Shown here piece by piece: positions 1 to 4,847 of a stretch of 11,462 nt of DNA (position 1 is its first letter; each line of letters begins with the position of its first letter). The notes under the pieces were generated by a model. It did no database searches, was not told where the DNA came from, and worked only from the letters and a program-made list of their open reading frames with translations. Where the stretch lies: positions 1-11,462 of the forward strand of contig DBCY01000130.1 of assembly GCA_002293295.1 (NCBI GenBank), written 5' to 3'. The translations under genes and the position numbers were made by a program. Origin of the DNA: Ruminococcus sp. UBA946 (lineage in GTDB: Bacteria > Bacillota > Clostridia > Oscillospirales > Ruminococcaceae).

Positions 1-453
1 CGGCGGCGCAACAAAAGGTTTATCCACAAAAACATTGAAGATATGAAGTCCGTTTTCGTTTGTATGTATTTTATAGCTGTTCATAATTTCATCCCGCAGC
101 TCGGGTTTGATGTAATGCAGCGCTCCGCTTGAATAAATAATATCATAATTATGATGAAGTTCACAATTGCAAATATCGCGGGTATACGCGTGTACATACA
201 CGCCCGATTTTGAGGAGAGGCGTTTTAATTTTTCAACCCCCGCTTCCGAAATGTCAAACGCGCTGACGCTATAACCGCACTTAGCCAGAAATACGGCGTC
301 CTTGCCCTCTCCGCAGCCTATATCAAGAATATTTACATGCCAGTCCGGCGGCATTAGCTTTATTATATCCAGGCACATTTGGGATGGAACTATACCCCAG
401 CAATATTCATCGGAGCTGGTGTATATATTCTGATAATTATGATGAAAAGACAT
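1..453 (-). CDS. Class I SAM-dependent methyltransferase, TehB-like (partial, 3' end beyond window)
   Basis: The minus strand reads open from an ATG at 453 to the window edge, giving 151 residues of the N-terminal part of a class I methyltransferase. Residues 42-50 (ILDIGCGEG) are the glycine-rich SAM-binding motif I. FDIS at 66-69 ends the second strand, with Asp67 placed to bind the ribose hydroxyls. RDI at 92-94 and DIIYSSGALHYI at 104-115 fit motifs III and IV. The spacing and the phrase around motif I resemble the TehB/tellurite-resistance methyltransferase group, but the substrate cannot be read from this part. A strong Shine-Dalgarno site (AAGGAGG, 5 bases before ATG) fixes the start. 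Only 20 bases separate it from the esterase stop codon, so the two are probably co-transcribed, with this as the third gene after the TetR regulator. Most of the substrate-binding half is probably missing. Methyltransferase is confident; TehB-like is tentative. Confidence 0.85.
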   Translation of the reverse strand, partial: MSFHHNYQNIYTSSDEYCWGIVPSQMCLDIIKLMPPDWHVNILDIGCGEGKDAVFLAKCGYSVSAFDISEAGVEKLKRLSSKSGVYVHAYTRDICNCELHHNYDIIYSSGALHYIKPELRDEIMNSYKIHTNENGLHIFNVFVDKPFVAPP

Positions 454-473
454 AATAACCTCCTTATAACGGT

Positions 474-1532
474 TTATAAATTTAAATTATCTTCAAAAAA
501 CAAAATAAAGTTGTCTGTCGTTTCGGCGCTGTCGTGAATATGACCGCCTGAGAACTCCACGAGCTCATTCGCTATGCCATTCTCCTCCAGCAAAGAGGAA
601 AAATACTGACAAGCCGGAGGAATCCAAGGATAATAATCCTGAGGGCTGTATTCAATGTGGATAGCTTTTAATTGCGTGGGTAAGCTTATGTACGCGTTGA
701 TTTTACTTTCCAAGCCGCCGTATCCGTTTTCCCATTTCTCCACCACCGCGTTGTCTTCCTTACTGCCGTCAAAGACAGGTATATCGAAGTAGGGCGGCTC
801 CGCCTTATCAATATTCGGAGCAAAAGCCGCCGCGTAACTCTCCTTAATATCTCTCGGCCAACCGGAAAACGCCTTCGTCAGGCCATCATCGGCGAACAGT
901 CCCGGTGCGATTGTAAAAAGACTGGAAAATGTATCGGGGTATTTAAGCGCGATACTCACCGCACCGTAACCACCCATTGAATAACCGGATATCCCTCTGC
1001 TGTCCTTATCGGATATCGTTCGGAAATTATCGTCAACATAAGAGACTATGTCGTTGACAATATAATCCTCCCAGTTCCCAATGACAGGGGAGTTGGTATA
1101 AAAGCTGCCTCCCAGCTTATTTGTACCGTCAACACCGATAAGGATGAATTCTTTACCGGGATTTGATTCCATGTGTGCGGATACAGTATCGTAATAGCCG
1201 AATATCTCCGATTCGCTTCCGCCGTAACCGTGTAAGTAATACACTACAGGATAAGCTTTTTCAGAGCTGTAATAAGAAGGAGGCAGCAAAACCAGAAGCG
1301 GTCGCTCAAGCTCTTCTTCATATTGATTATTCGTCAAAGACGGCGCCGGTACACCATCAAGATGGAGAACCAGTTCCTGTTCAGCAGCTTCGGGGGAAGC
1401 TTCCGTGGATTCCGCTTCGGAGGTTGAAACACTAGACTCCGGCGGTGATGAAAAAATGCTGTTTTGCCGGCAAGCGGTAAGGCAGAGTGTAGCAAGCGCG
1501 ATTAATAACAGCGTAATAATTGTACGTTTCAT
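474..1532 (-). CDS. Lipoprotein esterase of the alpha/beta-hydrolase fold (esterase D / feruloyl esterase-like)
   Basis: This 352-residue protein starts with a lipoprotein signal peptide: a short basic N-terminus, a hydrophobic stretch and the lipobox LTAC, so Cys21 is probably lipidated and the enzyme sits on the outer face of the membrane. A Ser/Glu-rich linker follows at about 28-55. The catalytic domain (about 55-352) matches the putative esterase family that includes esterase D and feruloyl/acetyl-xylan esterases. YYLHGYGG at 98-105 is the oxyanion-hole region. GYSMGGYG at 183-190 is the nucleophile elbow with Ser185. His331 in GGHIHD is the likely catalytic histidine, and Asp299 (SPQDY) is a plausible acid. 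The natural substrate is unknown; plant-ester deacylation or detoxification of esters would both fit. It lies 74 bases downstream of the TetR gene and 20 bases upstream of a methyltransferase. The ATG at 1532 is preceded by AAAGGCGG at 8 bases. Confidence 0.88.
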   Translation of the reverse strand: MKRTIITLLLIALATLCLTACRQNSIFSSPPESSVSTSEAESTEASPEAAEQELVLHLDGVPAPSLTNNQYEEELERPLLVLLPPSYYSSEKAYPVVYYLHGYGGSESEIFGYYDTVSAHMESNPGKEFILIGVDGTNKLGGSFYTNSPVIGNWEDYIVNDIVSYVDDNFRTISDKDSRGISGYSMGGYGAVSIALKYPDTFSSLFTIAPGLFADDGLTKAFSGWPRDIKESYAAAFAPNIDKAEPPYFDIPVFDGSKEDNAVVEKWENGYGGLESKINAYISLPTQLKAIHIEYSPQDYYPWIPPACQYFSSLLEENGIANELVEFSGGHIHDSAETTDNFILFFEDNLNL

Positions 1533-1606
1533 AGGAATATCCGCCTTTCGGTTTTATTTTCTTCTTTTCGCTATAATTCTTTCCGGATTTATAATCTATT
1601 TATATC

Positions 1607-2176
1607 TTATTTTCGAAGGTTCTGTAATATTGCCTCAAAAGTAGTATCAACCAGCTTTTTCACCTCCGGTTCTATAAAAAGCGTCATACCGCAGGCACAG
1701 GTACATGCAATACCGTGGATAAAAAGCCACATTGACGAACAAAGCGTATATGCGTCAGTTCGGGTAAGATTATAGTCCTTCTGTACCGATACAAGCAAAC
1801 TATCCGTATTTGTAAAAACTACTGAAAGAATATCCGCAATAGAATATTCTGTTTCATTTTCTTTTATAAACATCATAGTGAATAATTTCGGTTCGGATTT
1901 CGCAAACCTGATATAATCTATACGTCTGAAAGCGTTACTGTCAGCGCCTTTATTTAGTACATAAGTATGGTATAGGTTTTTCGCTTCACTATAAACTGCA
2001 TTCCGTACTTCCTCCATATTTTTAAATTCTGTAAATATCGGCTGTGATGAACAATTCAGCTCCTCTCCAAGATTCCGGGCTGTTAGCTTTGAAATCCCTC
2101 CTCTTCTTACGATGTTCAAACCGGCTTCTGTTATCTGTTCCCTTGTATACTTAGGCTTGGGAGGTATAATTATCAC
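1607..2176 (-). CDS. TetR/AcrR-family transcriptional regulator
   Basis: This 189-residue protein has a typical TetR layout. An N-terminal three-helix DNA-binding domain spans about residues 10-60, with the helix-turn-helix around LTARNLGEELNCSSQPIF (31-48) followed by the usual Glu/Val-rich helix. An all-helical ligand-binding C-terminal domain follows; the segment YIRFAKSEPKLFTMMF (88-103) resembles the TetR C-terminal 'WHG' group. It probably represses its own operon, which continues into the esterase and methyltransferase genes. A promoter and two related palindromes lie upstream. Three closely spaced cysteines (Cys158, Cys160, Cys162) in the ACTCACG stretch of the ligand domain are unusual. 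The start is problematic: the only canonical codon upstream of the HTH is GTG at 2176, and it overlaps the ribosome binding site. An in-frame stop lies shortly upstream. Initiation at AUU (2170) or AUA would give a protein two or three residues shorter. Family is certain; ligand is unknown. Confidence 0.9.
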   Translation of the reverse strand: MIIIPPKPKYTREQITEAGLNIVRRGGISKLTARNLGEELNCSSQPIFTEFKNMEEVRNAVYSEAKNLYHTYVLNKGADSNAFRRIDYIRFAKSEPKLFTMMFIKENETEYSIADILSVVFTNTDSLLVSVQKDYNLTRTDAYTLCSSMWLFIHGIACTCACGMTLFIEPEVKKLVDTTFEAILQNLRK

Positions 2177-2182
2177 CTTCTT
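2172..2182 (-). promoter_or_regulatory. Ribosome binding site of the TetR gene, overlapping its GTG codon
   Basis: The minus strand reads AAGAAGGTGAT, which matches the anti-Shine-Dalgarno complement AAGGAGGTGAT at 10 of 11 positions. The GTG that opens the TetR frame is inside this site, so there is no spacer. The next in-frame codons are ATA, ATT and ATA; ATT at 2168-2170 lies 5 bases after the AAGAAGG core, a normal spacing. No ATG, GTG or TTG occurs again until Leu20, within helix 1. Either the GTG works poorly or a rare AUU/AUA start is used. Confidence 0.55.
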
Positions 2183-2215
2183 AAATAAAATTTAACCTTA
2201 TATTTCTGAAAGGCA

Positions 2216-2227
2216 TGATAGTTATCA
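2216..2227. promoter_or_regulatory. Candidate TetR operator 1 (imperfect 12-bp palindrome)
   Basis: The sequence TGATAGTTATCA has 5-bp perfect arms around a GT centre. It fits the pattern TGWTAnnTAWCA shared with the palindrome at 2248-2259, and the two centres are 32 bp apart, close to three helical turns. It lies in the leader between the predicted promoter and the TetR start codon. The operator role is inferred from the repetition and the position only. Confidence 0.4.
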
Positions 2228-2247
2228 GTTGTATATACTATTTCAAT

Positions 2248-2259
2248 TGTTATATAACA
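2248..2259. promoter_or_regulatory. Candidate TetR operator 2 (perfect 12-bp palindrome)
   Basis: TGTTATATAACA is a perfect 12-bp palindrome directly after the predicted -10 element, so a bound repressor would cover the transcription start. Flanking ATTG (2246-2249) and CAAT (2261-2264) add partial outer symmetry. It shares TGWTAnnTAWCA with the site at 2216-2227. AT-richness makes chance palindromes more likely here, so confidence is moderate. Confidence 0.45.
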
Positions 2260-2267
2260 TCAATTAT

Positions 2268-2296
2268 AGTATAACATAAAGTTTTTTACCTGTCAA
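2268..2296 (-). promoter_or_regulatory. Sigma-A-type promoter for the TetR-esterase-methyltransferase operon
   Basis: On the minus strand there is a perfect -35 TTGACA (2296-2291), a 17-base spacer, and -10 TATACT (2273-2268) with an upstream TG that makes an extended -10. Transcription would start near 2261, giving a leader of about 85 bases before the TetR gene. Both candidate operators lie within the start and leader region. Confidence 0.75.
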
Positions 2297-2379
2297 TATG
2301 TAAAATAACAGTAACTATATGATAAAAACGTATATCCAAAACTAAAAATCAATATAATTCTGTATATAACAATAATTAC

Positions 2380-2410
2380 AGGGTGTGTCAGTAAATTCTG
2401 AACACACCCT
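2380..2410 (-). terminator. Inverted repeat, probable terminator after the oxidoreductase operon
   Basis: The arms AGGGTGTGT (2380-2388) and ACACACCCT (2402-2410) pair perfectly over 9 bp. An inner CAG/CTG pair adds 3 bp with one bulged A, leaving a 6-base loop. It lies 20 bases beyond the gamma-subunit stop codon, a typical terminator position. The tract after the hairpin on the minus strand (TGTAATTATTG) is a poor U-run, so termination may be weak. The GGGTGTGTCAG arm also resembles the terminal inverted repeats of IS256-type elements, an alternative origin. Confidence 0.55.
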
Positions 2411-2430
2411 AATCAGTAAAAATAATATAT

Positions 2431-2961
2431 TTATGAATCCATCCCGACCTGAATTGCTTTCATATTGTTTTCGATAAGCTGGGTTTTTGAGGGGGGAACA
2501 ATTTTTTCGATAGCTTTTTTAAAGGTTTCCTTTGATATTATACCCGTTTCCTTAATAAGCTTTCCCAGAAGAATGATATTAGCCCCGCCTTTGAGGTTAT
2601 TTTCTGTCTCCAGGTCGGTTGCGGGTATATAAAAAACATTGACGTCTTGCCGGGTAACAGGGGAGTCGACAATAGTGCTGTCGCAAATCACAGTTCCTCC
2701 GGGACGAACGCTTCCGATGAATTTTTCAAGTGACGGCGAGTTCATAGCAATTAATACAGCAGGTTCGATAACAAGCGGAGAACCGACCGGTTCGTCGGAA
2801 ATAACAACCGAACAGTTGCAGGTGCCTCCCCTCATTTCAGGACCGTAAGAAGGGAGCCATGAAACCTCCTTATTGTCAATAAGCCCCGAATAGGCAAGTA
2901 CCTTTCCCAAAAAAAGTATGCCCTGACCGCCGAACCCCGCCAGAATAATATCGTGCGTCAT
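2431..2961 (-). CDS. 2-oxoacid:ferredoxin oxidoreductase, gamma subunit
   Basis: This 176-residue protein is the gamma subunit of a thiamine-diphosphate, Fe-S-dependent 2-oxoacid:ferredoxin oxidoreductase (the KorC/VorA-type domain), which carries CoA-dependent oxidative decarboxylation of a 2-oxoacid to acyl-CoA. The glycine-rich GFGGQGI (9-15) and PEMRGG (41-46) are the family signatures. The length is normal for a separate gamma subunit. Its ATG overlaps the beta-subunit stop as ATGA, and an AAGGAGG site lies 10 bases ahead within the beta gene, so translation is probably coupled. It is the last gene of the alpha-beta-gamma unit and is followed by a hairpin. Whether the enzyme prefers 2-oxoglutarate, branched-chain 2-oxoacids or another 2-oxoacid cannot be told from this subunit. 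Confidence 0.92.
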   Translation of the reverse strand: MTHDIILAGFGGQGILFLGKVLAYSGLIDNKEVSWLPSYGPEMRGGTCNCSVVISDEPVGSPLVIEPAVLIAMNSPSLEKFIGSVRPGGTVICDSTIVDSPVTRQDVNVFYIPATDLETENNLKGGANIILLGKLIKETGIISKETFKKAIEKIVPPSKTQLIENNMKAIQVGMDS

Positions 2962-3716
2962 TGCTGGTTATCCTCCTTTGCCGTTTTATCTTTATATACG
3001 CCGAGGGGATAATAAGGAATCATTTCCTCTTTAAGGCGTTTCAGTGAATCTACCGGGGACATACCCCAGTTTGTGGGACAGGTGGAAAGCACCTCGACAA
3101 TTGAAAAACCAAGCTTGTTTTTCTGGTTTTCAAAAGCCTTGCGGACAGCCTTCTTAGCTTCGCGGACATGGGGAACCGAATCTACGGCAACACGCTGCGC
3201 CAGGGCGGTGCCGTCCAGTGTTGACAGCATTTCGCATACTTTAATCGGGAAGCCCTGTACTGATGTGTCGCGTCCGTAAGGGGTCGTTTGTGTAATTTGT
3301 CCCGGCAATGTGGTGGGAGCCATCTGACCGCCGGTCATTCCGTAGGTTGTGTTATTCACAAATATAACGACAATATTTTCTCCCCTGGTCGCCGAATGTA
3401 CGGTTTCGGCGGTGCCTATTGCGGCAAGGTCGCCGTCGCCCTGGTAGGTGAAGACAAACTTATCGGGATTTGCCCTCTTAACGCCTGTCGCGACTGCGGG
3501 AGCGCGTCCGTGGGGGGCTTCTATCATATCACAGTTGAAATAATCATAAGCCATAACGGAGCAGCCCACAGGACAAACGCCTATAGTATCGCCTTCAATA
3601 CCCATTTCGTCAATAACCTCGCAGACGATTCTGTGTATAATGCCGTGGGTGCACCCGGGGCAGTAATGAAAGGTAATATCGGCAAGAGCCTTAGGTTTTT
3701 CAAATACGACAGCCAT
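2958..3716 (-). CDS. 2-oxoacid:ferredoxin oxidoreductase, beta subunit (thiamine diphosphate-binding)
   Basis: This 252-residue subunit binds thiamine diphosphate and the proximal Fe-S cluster. Family marks are HYCPGCTHG at 17-25, the CPVGCS segment at 48-53, HGR at 69-71, and the diphosphate/Mg2+ motif beginning GDGD at 93-96 and ending NNTTYGMTGGQ at 121-131. Cys19, Cys22 and Cys50 (or Cys52) are candidate cluster ligands, in keeping with the four-subunit class in which beta carries one 4Fe-4S cluster. Length is normal for KorB/VorC-type beta chains. The ATG at 3716 shares a base with the alpha-subunit stop (TAATG), and the gamma gene overlaps its end by 4 bases. All three chains are therefore made from one message in near-equal amounts. 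Substrate is not decided by this chain. Confidence 0.94.
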   Translation of the reverse strand: MAVVFEKPKALADITFHYCPGCTHGIIHRIVCEVIDEMGIEGDTIGVCPVGCSVMAYDYFNCDMIEAPHGRAPAVATGVKRANPDKFVFTYQGDGDLAAIGTAETVHSATRGENIVVIFVNNTTYGMTGGQMAPTTLPGQITQTTPYGRDTSVQGFPIKVCEMLSTLDGTALAQRVAVDSVPHVREAKKAVRKAFENQKNKLGFSIVEVLSTCPTNWGMSPVDSLKRLKEEMIPYYPLGVYKDKTAKEDNQQ

Positions 3717-4771
3717 TATGCATTACCTCCTGTTTTCTTTATTTCCTCAAGGATTTCCGACGGCTTCGGAATTATCCCGCCCGTTCTTCCGAAAAATCCG
3801 ACCGGTTTTGAACAGTTAAGGGCAAGCTTGACGTCGTCAATCATCTGACCCATTGACATTTCGCAGCAAAGAACGGTATGAGCGTTTTTACAGGCTTCGT
3901 TGATTTCTTTTACGGGGAATGGCCATAAAGTTACTGGTCTGAAAAGTCCGGCTTTTATACCGCTTTCACGTGCAAGATTAACGGCGGATTTCGCTATTCT
4001 CGCGGTTGCCCCGTATGCGGCAACTATAATATCGGCGTCTTCGTATAAATAAGCTTCAGCCTGCGCATGATTCGCTTTCAGTTCTTCATAGCGTTCAAAC
4101 CTGTTTTTTACGGAGTTTTCCAGGGCGTCCGGCTGAAGGTAAAGCGAATTTATGATATTATGTTTACGTTTGTTTCCGTGGCCGTTTGTTGCCCATGGTT
4201 TTTCAGGAAGTTCTGTTTTCTTTTCAGGGAAGGTAACGGGTTCCATCATCTGACCGAGCAGACCGTCGGCGAGTATAATAACCGGCATCCGGTAAGAATC
4301 CGCCATATCAAAAGCTTTTGTTACGGTATCTACCATTTCCTGCACAGAACAGGGAGCATAGACAAGAACATGGAAATCACCGTGTCCGATTGCCTTTGTA
4401 GCCTGCCAGTAATCAGCCTGAGAAGGCTGTATTCCGCCAAGACCCGGTCCCCCGCGCTGAACGTTGATGATAACGCATGGTAAATCCGAGCCGGCAATAT
4501 AGGAAATACCCTCGGCTTTAAGGGAAATCCCGGGCGAGGACGAAGACGTCATTACCCGAACGCCCGAAGCCGAAGCTCCTAACACCATGTTTATGGCGGC
4601 AATTTCAGATTCAGCCTGAAGGAAGACACCGCCCTCCTTAGGCATTTTCTTTGACAGGTATGCTGAGATTTCAGTCTGCGGCGTGATTGGGTAACCGAAA
4701 AAGCATTTGCATCCGGTGCGTAAAGCGGCTTCGGCAATAGCCTCGTTGCCCTTCATCAGATTTCTTTCCAA
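3716..4771 (-). CDS. vorB: 2-oxoacid:ferredoxin oxidoreductase, alpha subunit (VorB-like)
   Basis: This 351-residue alpha subunit supplies the pyrimidine-binding half of the active site. MKGNEAIAEAALRTGC near the N-terminus, GYPITPQTE at 26-34, the ESE at 54-56 that includes the expected cofactor-activating Glu, and QRGGPGLGG at 105-113 are the family signatures. The C-terminal domain (about 245-351) has the transketolase C-like AAYGATARIAKSA. I read it as the VorB type often annotated as 3-methyl-2-oxobutanoate (2-ketoisovalerate) dehydrogenase subunit, which would make isobutyryl-CoA and reduced ferredoxin; 2-oxoglutarate is the main alternative. The start is TTG at 4771 with AGGAGG 10 bases ahead; the next ATG, five codons later, is too far from that site. 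The delta subunit gene is not adjacent: a 2.5-kb surface-protein gene lies between. A hairpin (4801-4822) precedes the gene. Confidence 0.9.
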   Translation of the reverse strand: MERNLMKGNEAIAEAALRTGCKCFFGYPITPQTEISAYLSKKMPKEGGVFLQAESEIAAINMVLGASASGVRVMTSSSSPGISLKAEGISYIAGSDLPCVIINVQRGGPGLGGIQPSQADYWQATKAIGHGDFHVLVYAPCSVQEMVDTVTKAFDMADSYRMPVIILADGLLGQMMEPVTFPEKKTELPEKPWATNGHGNKRKHNIINSLYLQPDALENSVKNRFERYEELKANHAQAEAYLYEDADIIVAAYGATARIAKSAVNLARESGIKAGLFRPVTLWPFPVKEINEACKNAHTVLCCEMSMGQMIDDVKLALNCSKPVGFFGRTGGIIPKPSEILEEIKKTGGNA

Positions 4772-4800
4772 ATTTGTTAAACCTCCTGTTTTATACTGAA

Positions 4801-4822
4801 GAGACGCTTTGTAAAGCGTCTC
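4801..4822 (-). terminator. Strong stem-loop between the SLH-protein gene and the oxidoreductase genes
   Basis: GAGACGCTT and AAGCGTCTC pair perfectly over 9 bp around a 4-base loop (10 bp if the loop is tighter). It lies 25 bases after the surface-protein stop and 29 bases before the vorB-like start. On the minus strand the following bases are TTCAGTATAAAAC, so there is no real U-run. It may be a weak terminator, or an RNA processing or stabilising element that sets different levels of the two transcripts. Confidence 0.5.
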
Positions 4823-4847
4823 CCGCTTGTTTGTTCAGAACATGTTC

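Noticed and set aside
1163..1435. Plus-strand open frame inside the esterase gene
   Set aside because: It lies wholly antisense to a well-supported enzyme and encodes no recognisable domain. Similar plus-strand frames across 3073-5294 and 8626-9777 are rejected for the same reason.
1405..1644. Plus-strand 79-residue frame with a hydrophobic stretch between the esterase and TetR genes
   Set aside because: It overlaps the ends of both minus-strand genes, and its hydrophobicity is explained by AT-rich intergenic sequence. I saw no convincing ribosome binding site or promoter.
2183..2430. AT-rich 250-base intergenic stretch, searched for a small RNA, riboswitch or short gene
   Set aside because: Apart from the promoter, palindromes and hairpin already listed, I saw no conserved RNA architecture and no coding frame with a ribosome binding site.
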